This document shows positions 1-5,942 of a stretch of DNA of 8,299 bases, in pieces. Where the stretch lies: positions 1 to 8,299 of the forward strand of contig JAREAF010000107.1 of assembly GCA_029240475.1 (NCBI GenBank). The letters are read 5' to 3'. This DNA is from Rhodospirillales bacterium. GTDB lineage: Bacteria > Pseudomonadota > Alphaproteobacteria > JAREAF01. The notes below the pieces were generated by a model that was given only the letters and a program-made list of their open reading frames with translations, did not search any database and was not told where the DNA came from. Numbering within the stretch: the first letter of the stretch is position 1; each line of letters begins with the position of its first letter. A program made the position numbers and the translations under genes.

Positions 1-199
1 ACGCCCGGCCCCGCGCGGCGCCTGCGGAGCGCGCGCCCGGCAGTCGCGTCTCCAGCCGCTTCAGCTCGCCCTCGCTGCGCTTCAGGCTGCGCCAGGAGAT
101 GAGCCAGAGGCCCGCGAGCACCAGCGCCGCCGCCGCATAGGCGGCCCAGACGAAGCCGCCATGCCCGCCCATCTCCAGATACTGAATGAGGTCGTTCAT
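1..199 (-). CDS. ccmD: CcmD, haem exporter protein D (partial, runs off left edge)
   Basis: This gene encodes a small single-pass inner-membrane protein that helps the CcmABC complex release haem-loaded CcmE during cytochrome c maturation. Reading the minus strand from ATG at 199 gives MNDLIQYLEMGGHGGFVWAA and onwards. This is the usual CcmD opening: a short periplasmic start with a GGHGxFVW motif, then one hydrophobic helix (about residues 15-37) and a basic, charged tail (WRSLKRSEGELKRLE). The frame stays open for 66 codons to the window edge. CcmD proteins are usually about 45-70 residues, so the stop should lie just outside. The start is 7 nt after the ccmC stop, indicating co-transcription. 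Identification rests on motif, size and position after ccmC. Confidence 0.9.
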   Translation of the reverse strand, partial: MNDLIQYLEMGGHGGFVWAAYAAAALVLAGLWLISWRSLKRSEGELKRLETRLPGARSAGAARGRA

Positions 200-206
200 C
201 GCCGGT

Positions 207-929
207 CTATCCGTGCGCCAGCAGGGCCGAGCGCGCCGAGCGCAGCTTGGCCGCCGCGAGCTCGGCGCGCACGCGCACCAGGAGCAGCGTGACGAAATAG
301 GCGAAACAGGCGGCCGCCATCACCAGCAGCGGCGTCAGGATCGCCGGATCGATCGCGGGCCTGGCGAGCCGGCTGATCGAGGCGGGCTGATGCAGCGTGT
401 TCCACCAATCGACGGAAAATTTGATGATCGGCAGATTGACGATGCCCGCCAGCGCCAGGATCGCAGCCGCGCGGCCTCCGCGCGCGGGATCATCGAAGGC
501 GTTGAGCAAGGCGAGGTGCCCGAGATAGAGGAAGAACAGCACCAGCACCGAGGTCAGGCGCGCATCCCACACCCACCAAGTCCCCCACATCGGCTTGCCC
601 CAGAGCGATCCCGTCACGAGCGCAAGCAAGGTGAAGGCGGCGCCAACGGGGGATGCCGCGCGCGCGATCACGTCGCCAAGAGCATGGCGCCAGACCAGAG
701 CCGAGGCGCTGCCCGCCGCCACCACGACATAGGCGAACATCGCCATCCAGGCGGACGGCACATGGATGTACATGATCCGCACCGTCTCGCCCTGCTGATA
801 GTCGGGCGGCGATGCGAACAGCGCGAGCATGAGCCCCGCCGCGAAGAGCAGCGCGGTCAGGGCGGCGCTCCAGGGCGTCGCCGCGGCGGCGAAGCGGGCG
901 AAGCGCGCGGGATTGGCGAAACGGTGCAT
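207..929 (-). CDS. ccmC: CcmC, haem-handling membrane protein of cytochrome c maturation
   Basis: CcmC presents haem to the chaperone CcmE at the outer face of the inner membrane. The product is 240 residues (E. coli CcmC is about 245) with six predicted hydrophobic segments. The tryptophan-rich WWD motif typical of haem-handling proteins is at residues 115-127 (WGTWWVWDARLTS). It is flanked by the two expected haem-ligand histidines, H56 (in IHVPSAW) and H180 (in NTLHQ). The start chosen is ATG at 929, with AGGA a few bases upstream. An in-frame TTG at 947 would add six residues (MRWTRI) but has no clear ribosome binding site. ccmD follows 7 nt downstream. Unusually, ccmB is not directly upstream: a plus-strand hydrolase intervenes, so ccmC needs its own promoter in 930-1102 or readthrough. 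Confidence 0.96.
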   Translation of the reverse strand: MHRFANPARFARFAAAATPWSAALTALLFAAGLMLALFASPPDYQQGETVRIMYIHVPSAWMAMFAYVVVAAGSASALVWRHALGDVIARAASPVGAAFTLLALVTGSLWGKPMWGTWWVWDARLTSVLVLFFLYLGHLALLNAFDDPARGGRAAAILALAGIVNLPIIKFSVDWWNTLHQPASISRLARPAIDPAILTPLLVMAAACFAYFVTLLLVRVRAELAAAKLRSARSALLAHG

Positions 930-1102
930 GATCCTGGTCCAGCGCAAGATATGGCCCGGAACGCGGGCAAAAGGAAGCGCCCGGGGGACGGAGGGGCGCG
1001 ACGCCGGGCCGCAGGCAAGCCCGCGAATTCTCCTCGCCCGGCGGGCAACCCGCCAGGGCTCCTCCGGTTCTTCTTCTTTCCCCCTGTCCCGGAGCAGATC
1101 CC
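930..1102. promoter_or_regulatory. Divergent intergenic region between ccmC and the hydrolase
   Basis: This gap of about 170 bp separates the start of ccmC (minus) from the start of the alpha/beta hydrolase (plus), so it should hold promoters for both. I see no convincing -35/-10 pair on either strand. The clearest structure is a hairpin at 1036-1059: GCCC + GGCGGG pairs with CCCGCC + GGGC, with a CAA loop and a one-base bulge. On the plus strand it is followed by a pyrimidine-rich tract (1060-1090). GGAG at 1091-1094 precedes the hydrolase ATG with suitable spacing. Confidence 0.5.
1036..1059 (+). repeat. GC-rich hairpin in the hydrolase 5' leader
   Basis: Ten base pairs form around a CAA triloop with a single bulged A at 1055. 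A T/C-rich stretch (TTCTTCTTCTTT at about 1068-1079) follows on the plus strand. It is somewhat terminator-like for plus-strand transcription, but the U-tract is broken by C residues. It could equally be a leader structure of the hydrolase mRNA. Confidence 0.4.
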
Positions 1103-2095
1103 ATGGCCGTCGCGCTCGACCGACCCCGCCCCCTGCGGGCGCCCCGGCGCCGTGGGCTTGCGCCGTGGCTCGCCCTGGCGGCGCTCGCGGCCGGGGCGGC
1201 GACCGCCCTCTATTGGCGCAAGCGGACCCGCTCCGCCGAGCGCGATCACCCGCCGCTCGGCCATTTTCTGGAGATCGATGGCGTGCGGCTCCATTACGTC
1301 GAGCGTGGCCGGGGCGAGCAGGCGATCCTGCTTCTGCATGGCAACGGCTCCATGGTGCAGGATTTTCTCGCCAGCGGCGTGATGGACCGCTTGGCGGCGC
1401 GACATCGCGTCATCGCCTTCGATCGGCCCGGCTTCGGCCACAGCACGCGCCCGAAAGGCCGGCTCTGGGGCCCGGCCGCACAAGCCGACCTCCTGCTGCA
1501 GGCCGTGGACAGGCTTGGGCTGCACCGCCCGGTGGTCGTCGGACATTCCTGGGGCACGCTGGTCGCGCTGGCGATGGGGCTGCGCCGTCCGCAGGCGCTG
1601 CGCAGCCTGGTGCTGATCTCCGGCTATTACAGGCCCACGCTGCGGCTCGATGTGCCGCTGCTCGCGCCGCCCGGCATTCCCATCCTGGGCGCTCCCCTGC
1701 GATGGACGATCTCGCCGGCGCTGGGGCGGCTCATGTTCCCGTTGATGATGAAGCGCATCTTCGCGCCAGGTCCGGGCGCGCAGCGCTTTGCCCGACACTT
1801 CCCGAGGGAGCTGGCCTTGCGCCCGGCGCAGATCAGAGCCTCGGCGGCGGAGGCCGGCCTCATGATCCCGGCGGCAATCGCATATCGTCGCCGCCACCGC
1901 GCCTTGCGCGTGCCCACGCTGGTGGTGGCGGGGAGCGGGGACCGGCTGGTCAGCTCCAGCCACCAGTCGGTGGGCCTGGCGGCGCGGCTGCCGCGCGCAA
2001 GCCTGCATCTCATTCCTGGAACCGGGCACATGGTTCACCATCAGGCGCCCGGAAAAGTCGCGGCGCTGATCGACCTCGCCACCACCGTGCCGTGA
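1103..2095 (+). CDS. Membrane-anchored alpha/beta-fold hydrolase
   Basis: This is a 330-residue serine hydrolase of the alpha/beta-hydrolase superfamily; the substrate cannot be told from sequence. The N-terminus has a basic patch (RAPRRRG, residues 12-18) and one hydrophobic segment (about 19-37), so the catalytic domain is probably tethered to the inner membrane. Visible catalytic elements are the oxyanion-hole HGNGS (79-83), the DRPGFGHS strand-turn (107-114), the nucleophile elbow GHSWG with Ser149, a probable acid Asp280 in GSGDRLV, and His309 in GTGHMVHH. A lid or cap region lies between about 175 and 265. GGAG sits 8 nt before the ATG. The gene is transcribed opposite to ccm, converges on ccmB with a 4-nt gap, and shows no pathway link to cytochrome c maturation. 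It may be an insertion into the ccm cluster. Haloalkane dehalogenase or epoxide hydrolase activity is possible but unsupported. Confidence 0.9.
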   Translation: MAVALDRPRPLRAPRRRGLAPWLALAALAAGAATALYWRKRTRSAERDHPPLGHFLEIDGVRLHYVERGRGEQAILLLHGNGSMVQDFLASGVMDRLAARHRVIAFDRPGFGHSTRPKGRLWGPAAQADLLLQAVDRLGLHRPVVVGHSWGTLVALAMGLRRPQALRSLVLISGYYRPTLRLDVPLLAPPGIPILGAPLRWTISPALGRLMFPLMMKRIFAPGPGAQRFARHFPRELALRPAQIRASAAEAGLMIPAAIAYRRRHRALRVPTLVVAGSGDRLVSSSHQSVGLAARLPRASLHLIPGTGHMVHHQAPGKVAALIDLATTVP

Positions 2096-2099
2096 CGGG

Positions 2100-2765
2100 C
2101 TAGCGCAGCGCGTTGCGCAACCCCGCGGCCGCAGCCAATGGCGCGAGCGGCAGCGCCGCCAGCAGCAGCGCGCCCAGGATCGCCAGGGGCGGATAGATCG
2201 CCGCGCCGCTTGCGGCCGCTTCCACCGCCGCCGCTCCGAAGATCAGCACGGGGATATAGAGCGGCAGCACCAAGAGCGGGATCAACACCCCGCCCCGCCG
2301 CGCGCCCAGCGCAAGCGCCGCGCCGATCGCGCCGATCAGGCTGAGGCTGGGCGTGCCCAGCGCGAGCGCCGCCATCAGCGGCAGAATGGTTTCGCTCGGC
2401 GCGCCCAACATCAACGCCACCAGCGGCGCGGCGGCGATCAGCGGCACGGCGGTCGTCAGCCAATGCGCGGCGACCTTCGCCAGCACCATCAGCGCGACCG
2501 GCTGCGGCGCAAGCGCCAGCAGGTCGAGCGCGCCGTCCTGATAATCGGCGAGGAACAGCCGCTCGAGCGAGAGCAGCGCGGCCAAGAGCGCCGTCACCCA
2601 GACGACGCCGCCGGCGATGCGGCCGAGCAGCCCCGGCTCGGGGCCGACGGCGAACGGATAGAGCACCGCCGCCAGCACGAAAAAGAGGATAACCAGCATC
2701 GCATCGGCGCCCTGGCGCAGCGCCAGGCGCAGGTCGCGCTGCAGAAGCGCAAGGAAGGCGCTCAT
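2100..2765 (-). CDS. ccmB: CcmB, haem exporter permease subunit
   Basis: CcmB is the membrane subunit that, with CcmA and CcmC, forms the ABC-type complex that frees holo-CcmE for cytochrome c maturation. The product is 221 residues, the normal family length, with about six hydrophobic segments. The N-terminus (MSAFLALLQRDLRLALRQGA) and the LERLFLADYQDGALDLLALAP block at about 68-88 are typical CcmB signatures, as is the GTPSLSLIGAIGAAL stretch at about 137-151. Its ATG overlaps the ccmA stop as ATGA (2762-2765), with AGGA six bases upstream inside ccmA, implying translational coupling. The stop is 4 nt from the convergent hydrolase stop, leaving no room for a private terminator. Confidence 0.96.
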   Translation of the reverse strand: MSAFLALLQRDLRLALRQGADAMLVILFFVLAAVLYPFAVGPEPGLLGRIAGGVVWVTALLAALLSLERLFLADYQDGALDLLALAPQPVALMVLAKVAAHWLTTAVPLIAAAPLVALMLGAPSETILPLMAALALGTPSLSLIGAIGAALALGARRGGVLIPLLVLPLYIPVLIFGAAAVEAAASGAAIYPPLAILGALLLAALPLAPLAAAAGLRNALR

Positions 2766-3427
2766 GGCGCATCCTGGAAGGCGAGGGAGAGCCCGAGATC
2801 CAGCTCCCGGGATGGCTCGGCCTCCAGCATCGGCCCATGCGCGGCCAGCAGCGCGAGCCCGCCGCGCGCACGATGCTCGGCCAGGAGCGCCGCGAACATG
2901 CGCGCAGCAGCGTCGTCCAGGGCGTTGAAGGGCTCGTCGAGCAGCCAGAGCGGAGCGCCGGAAGCGGCGATCCGGGCCAGCGCCAGCCTGCGGCGCTGTC
3001 CCGCCGACAGCATCCGGCAGGGGAGATCGGCCAAGGGGGTCAGCCCGAGTCGGTCGAGCGCCGCCGTGCCGTCCGTGCGCGCCTCGCGCATGCGGGTCCA
3101 GAACCGCAGGTCCTCGCGCGGGGTCAGCTCGGGCTTGGCGGCATCCAGATGGCCGAGATAGGCGATCTCGGCGCGCCAGGCTTCCGGATCGCCGATGGGC
3201 GCGCCGTTCCAGCTCAGCGCGCCGCGCTCGGGCGGGATCAGACCGGCGAGGAGGCGCAGCAGCGTCGACTTGCCGCTGCCATTGGGGCCGCGCAGCAGCA
3301 GCAGCTCGCCCGGCCGCACCTCGAAATCGAGCCCCGAAACGACCAGCCGGTCGCCGCGGCGGCAGGCGAGCTGGCGCGCCGCCAGGCCGGCACCCTTGTC
3401 GCGCAGCTTCTGCGATTCCCCCGCCAT
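2762..3427 (-). CDS. ccmA: CcmA, haem exporter ATP-binding protein
   Basis: CcmA is the cytoplasmic ATPase of the CcmABCD complex; ATP hydrolysis drives release of haem-charged CcmE. The 221-residue product has every ABC ATPase element: Walker A GPNGSGKS (47-54), signature LSAGQRRRLALAR (140-152), Walker B LWLLDE (160-165) and H-loop His197 in AAHG. The compact size, the LLRGPNGSGKSTLLRLLAGL block and the WLLDEPFNALD motif are characteristic of CcmA. The start is ATG at 3427. No strong Shine-Dalgarno precedes it, and the first 13 residues (MAGESQKLRDKGA) are not conserved-looking, so a slightly later non-ATG start cannot be excluded. The gene is first in the minus-strand ccmAB pair and diverges from ftsE. 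Confidence 0.95.
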   Translation of the reverse strand: MAGESQKLRDKGAGLAARQLACRRGDRLVVSGLDFEVRPGELLLLRGPNGSGKSTLLRLLAGLIPPERGALSWNGAPIGDPEAWRAEIAYLGHLDAAKPELTPREDLRFWTRMREARTDGTAALDRLGLTPLADLPCRMLSAGQRRRLALARIAASGAPLWLLDEPFNALDDAAARMFAALLAEHRARGGLALLAAHGPMLEAEPSRELDLGLSLAFQDAP

Positions 3428-3481
3428 GCCCGGCGACAGTAGCGAAAAGGCGCGCGGAGGACACGGGTCCCAAAAATGAGT

Positions 3482-3513
3482 GCGCCGCGTCCCGGGGGGT
3501 CAGGACGCGGCGC
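3482..3513. repeat. Perfect 11-bp GC-rich inverted repeat (hairpin)
   Basis: GCGCCGCGTCC at 3482-3492 pairs perfectly with GGACGCGGCGC at 3503-3513 around a 10-nt loop. Read on the minus strand, toward ccmA, the stem is followed by ACTCA and then a run of five T (about 3472-3476). This gives it a partial resemblance to an intrinsic terminator or attenuator in the ccmA leader. The T-run is displaced from the stem, so that reading is tentative. Confidence 0.55.
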
Positions 3514-3528
3514 CTCGTATCCTGGCGA

Positions 3529-3550
3529 CCACCGGGGTCGGGTCCGGTGG
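3529..3550. repeat. Perfect 7-bp inverted repeat
   Basis: CCACCGG at 3529-3535 pairs with CCGGTGG at 3544-3550 around an 8-nt loop. It is the second of a head-to-tail series of hairpins between ccmA and ftsE. On its own it is short enough to be chance in GC-rich DNA. Confidence 0.4.
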
Positions 3551-3557
3551 CCGCCCG

Positions 3558-3599
3558 TTTCCAGCCTGTTGGGGGGCTAGTGCGGAGGCCGGCTGGAAA
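3558..3599. repeat. Perfect 9-bp inverted repeat with long loop
   Basis: TTTCCAGCC at 3558-3566 pairs with GGCTGGAAA at 3591-3599 around a 24-nt loop containing a G6 run (3571-3576). No T-run follows on either strand, so it does not look like an intrinsic terminator. It may be an operator or part of a structured leader RNA. Confidence 0.45.
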
Positions 3600-3692
3600 G
3601 CCTCGAGACAAAGAGGGGAGGTCTCTGGGGAGAAGTTATGGCGGGGCCATATGGCTGGATTGAGTTTCGATTGTGGCGAAATTGTGATTTCT

Positions 3693-3722
3693 CTGAAAGC
3701 CGCAGCTTTCCGCGGTTTTCAG
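3693..3722 (+). promoter_or_regulatory. Hairpin in the ftsE upstream leader with a competing nested hairpin
   Basis: CTGAAAGCCGC (3693-3703) pairs with GCGGTTTTCAG (3712-3722): 11 pairs, one of them G-U, with an 8-nt loop. The 5' arm can instead fold locally, with GAAAGC (3695-3700) pairing to GCTTTC (3705-3710) around CGCA. The two folds share bases and exclude each other. The element ends about 88 nt before the proposed ftsE start. There is no following U-run. Confidence 0.45.
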
Positions 3723-3810
3723 GACCCTGGACCCGGTGCCGAGGCCTATGTCATGTTGGCCCCGGCAGGCGCCCCGGGCGCACTGCCCGGCAGGGGGGCT
3801 TGGGCGAGCT

Positions 3811-4491
3811 TTGGTCCGATTCCAACGCGTCGGCCTGCGCTACGGCAACGGGCCCGAGATTTTCCGTGATCTTACCTTTTCACTGCCTCCGGGATCATTC
3901 CATTTCCTGGTTGGGCCCAGCGGCGCCGGCAAGTCCTCTCTCCTGAAGCTGCTCTATCTCGCCATCCGCCCGTCCAGCGGCACCTTCAGCCTGCTCGGGC
4001 GCGACGTCGCCAGCCTCGACCGCGAGGAGGTCGCGATGATGCGCCGGCGCATGGGAGTGGTGTTCCAGGATTTCCGGCTGCTCGATCACCTCTCCGCCCT
4101 CGACAATGTGGCGCTGCCGCTCCGGGTGGCCGGCGCCAAGGAAGAGCAGGTGCGCTCGCACGTAGCCGAGCTGCTGGCCTGGGTCGGGCTCGCCGATCAT
4201 ATCCACTCCCTGCCCGCCACCCTGTCGGGCGGCCAGCAGCAGCGCGTGGCGATCGCGCGCGCCGTCATCACGCGGCCGAACCTGCTCCTGGCGGACGAGC
4301 CGACCGGCAATGTCGACGACATGATCGGCGTGCGGCTCATGTATCTGTTCGACGAGCTGAACAAGCTCGGCACCACGGTGGTGATCGCCACGCACAATGA
4401 AGGGCTGGTGCAGCGCTTCCGGCATCCCCAGCTGCGCATCGAGAACAGGGGCGTCCGGCTGGTGCCGCCCGCCGCCCGGGCCACCGCCTAG
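3811..4491 (+). CDS. ftsE: FtsE, cell division ABC transporter ATP-binding protein
   Basis: FtsE is the cytoplasmic ATPase of the FtsEX divisome complex, which works as a mechanotransmitter controlling septal peptidoglycan hydrolysis rather than as a transporter. From the proposed start the product is 226 residues (E. coli FtsE is 222). It shows Walker A GPSGAGKS (35-42), Q-loop VFQDFRLLDH with Gln86, signature LSGGQ (138-142), Walker B LLLADE (158-163) in ADEPTGNVD, and H-loop His195. The start is uncertain. TTG at 3811 begins VRFQRVGLRYGNGPE, where family members begin, but its Shine-Dalgarno is poor (G-rich 3792-3798, 12 nt away). In-frame GTG 3736 or ATG 3748 would add a 21-25-residue extension unlike known FtsE. 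The stop TAG abuts the ftsX ATG directly. Confidence 0.94.
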   Translation: MVRFQRVGLRYGNGPEIFRDLTFSLPPGSFHFLVGPSGAGKSSLLKLLYLAIRPSSGTFSLLGRDVASLDREEVAMMRRRMGVVFQDFRLLDHLSALDNVALPLRVAGAKEEQVRSHVAELLAWVGLADHIHSLPATLSGGQQQRVAIARAVITRPNLLLADEPTGNVDDMIGVRLMYLFDELNKLGTTVVIATHNEGLVQRFRHPQLRIENRGVRLVPPAARATA

Positions 4492-5382
4492 ATGCTGTTC
4501 CGCCGCTCCGACCTGCCGCTCGATCGCGATCCGGCCGGCGGCTTTCTGCCTTGGATCGTGGGACTCATGGTCTATCTGGCGGCGCTGGCCCTGGCCGGAG
4601 CCGTGCTCGCGGACGGGCTGGTCGAGCGCTGGCGCTCCGACCTTGCCGATGCGGTGACGGTGCAGATCATGCCGGGCGCCGACGAGCAGGGCGCGCAAAC
4701 GCAGGCAGACCGCGTCGAGGAGGCGGTGCGCTTTCTTGCGGTCGTGCCGGGGGTCGCCTCGGCCAAGCCCTTGCCGCAGGAAGACGTGTTGCGGCTGCTG
4801 GAGCCCTGGCTCGGCAGCGGGAGCATCGCCGAAGACCTGCCGCTGCCGGCGCTGATCGCCATCGAGCTGATCCCCGGCGCCCAGGTCGATCTCGCCGATC
4901 TGAAGCACCGCCTCGCCGAGGCGGTGCCCGGCGCCGTGCTGGAGGATCACAAGCCCTGGCTCGGCGATCTCGCCCGGCTGGCGAGAGGGATCGAGATCCT
5001 GGCGATCGTCACGATGGCGCTGGTGGCCTTCGCCTCGGTGCTGACCATCGTGTTCGTCAGCCGCTCGGCCCTGGCGCAGCACCAGGAGGTCATTCAGGTG
5101 CTGAGCCTGATCGGCGCCCGCGATTCCTATATCGCCGCGCAGCTTCAGGCCTATTCCTTCCGCCTGGCGACGCTCGGGGCGGCGTTGGGCGTCGCTCTCG
5201 CCCTCGCCACCGTGCTCGCCGGGAGCGCCCTGCTCGGGCGCGCGGAGACCGGCCTGCTGCCGCTCGCGCAATCCTTCTCCTGGCGGTGGCTCCTGCTGCT
5301 CCTTCCGGTGCCGGCGGCGGGCCTCATCGCGCTGGCCACCACGCGCGCCACGGTGCTTCGCCAGCTGCGGCGCATGGCCTGA
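4492..5382 (+). CDS. ftsX: FtsX, cell division permease-like protein
   Basis: FtsX is the membrane partner of FtsE. It transmits ATPase-driven conformational change to periplasmic murein hydrolases or their activators at the septum. The 296-residue product has the standard layout: a short cytoplasmic N-terminus, TM1 (about 20-40), a periplasmic domain of about 125 residues (41-168), then TM2 (about 168-190), TM3 (about 223-248) and TM4 (about 266-285). The HQEVIQVLSLIGARDSYIA block (197-215) between TM2 and TM3 is the conserved FtsX/MacB-type coupling region facing the ATPase. The ATG immediately follows the ftsE TAG, so the pair is almost certainly translationally coupled. The HAD gene follows after 14 nt. 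Confidence 0.94.
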   Translation: MLFRRSDLPLDRDPAGGFLPWIVGLMVYLAALALAGAVLADGLVERWRSDLADAVTVQIMPGADEQGAQTQADRVEEAVRFLAVVPGVASAKPLPQEDVLRLLEPWLGSGSIAEDLPLPALIAIELIPGAQVDLADLKHRLAEAVPGAVLEDHKPWLGDLARLARGIEILAIVTMALVAFASVLTIVFVSRSALAQHQEVIQVLSLIGARDSYIAAQLQAYSFRLATLGAALGVALALATVLAGSALLGRAETGLLPLAQSFSWRWLLLLLPVPAAGLIALATTRATVLRQLRRMA

Positions 5383-5396
5383 ACGGGAGGCCTTCG

Positions 5397-5942
5397 ATGC
5401 GTCTCGTCCTGACAGACCGCGATGGCGTCCTGAACGAGGACCGCCCGGGAGGCGTGAGGCACCCGGACGAGCTTCGCCTCATCGCCGGCGCGGCCGACGC
5501 CCTGCGTCGGCTGAACGAGGCCGGCATTCCGGTCGCGCTGGTCACCAACCAGTCCGCCGTCGGGCGCGGGCTGCTCAGCCCCGCGGGGCTGCAGGCGATC
5601 CAGGAACGGCTCGTGGCGGAGCTTGCGGGGGCGGGCGCGCGGCTCGACCTGATCCTCATCGCGCCCGATCACCCGGAGCGCGCCGGGCCGCGCCGCAAGC
5701 CCGGCCCGGGAATGCTGCTGGAGGCGCTCGCCCATTTCGATGTCGCACCGGACGAGGCGGTGATGGTGGGCGACGATCTGCGCGACATCGAGGCCGCGCA
5801 GGCTGCGCGCTGCCGCCGCATCCTGGTCCGGACCGGGAAGGGCGCGGCCGTCGCCGCGGCCGGCATTCCCGAGGGGCTGCAGCCGGTCGGGGTCTGCGCC
5901 GACTTCGCCGCCGCCGTGGACAGACTGTTGGGGCCGGACTGA
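5397..5942 (+). CDS. HAD-IIIA family phosphatase (GmhB/HisB-N-like, zinc cysteines absent)
   Basis: This 181-residue haloacid-dehalogenase phosphatase resembles D-glycero-D-manno-heptose-1,7-bisphosphate 7-phosphatase (GmhB) and the HisB N-terminal domain. HAD motif I is DRDGVLNED, with the DxD pair D7 and D9; motif II is TNQS with Thr50; motif III is Lys101 in RRKPGPGML; motif IV is GDDLRD with D126/D127. GmhB proteins usually carry a zinc loop of the form C-x-H...C-x-C just before RKP. Here the equivalent stretch is APDHPERAGPRRKP (89-102), shorter and without any cysteine, so assignment to heptose biosynthesis is uncertain. The start ATG has a strong GGGAGG six bases upstream (5385-5390). 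The TGA overlaps the next ATG by one base (TGATG). Its place in an envelope operon suggests a sugar- or lipid-phosphate substrate, which is inference. Confidence 0.85.
   Translation: MRLVLTDRDGVLNEDRPGGVRHPDELRLIAGAADALRRLNEAGIPVALVTNQSAVGRGLLSPAGLQAIQERLVAELAGAGARLDLILIAPDHPERAGPRRKPGPGMLLEALAHFDVAPDEAVMVGDDLRDIEAAQAARCRRILVRTGKGAAVAAAGIPEGLQPVGVCADFAAAVDRLLGPD

Larger units (their letters stand above)
3428..3810. promoter_or_regulatory. Structured divergent intergenic region between ccmA and ftsE
   Basis: About 380 bp with no recognisable gene. It must contain the ccmA promoter (minus) and the ftsE operon promoter (plus). It is packed with inverted repeats: 3482-3513, 3529-3550, 3558-3599, a weak GAGAC/GTCTC pair at 3605-3625, and 3693-3722. 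The stretch 3655-3722 is visibly more AT-rich than its surroundings. It contains TTGAGT (3660-3665) followed 17 nt later by TGTGAT (3683-3688), a poor but possible sigma-70 pair reading toward ftsE. I matched no known riboswitch or ncRNA family. Confidence 0.5.

Noticed and set aside
186..1382. Plus-strand frame of 398 codons across ccmC and the hydrolase start
   Set aside because: It lies antisense to ccmC, which has clear catalytic motifs, and ends out of frame inside the hydrolase. The product is charged low-complexity sequence.
3472..3513. Intrinsic terminator on the minus strand
   Set aside because: The stem is strong but the T-run starts five bases after it. No minus-strand gene lies upstream that would need terminating, so I list it only as a hairpin.
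3651..3869. Small plus-strand ORF from ATG 3651 (about 72 codons)
   Set aside because: It has no ribosome binding site at proper spacing and runs out of frame into ftsE. The product resembles no family I know.
3895..5271. Long open frame on the minus strand opposite ftsE and ftsX (458 codons)
   Set aside because: It is antisense to two clearly recognisable genes. Its product is a low-complexity Arg/Gly/Gln/His-rich chain, as expected from GC-rich antisense frames.
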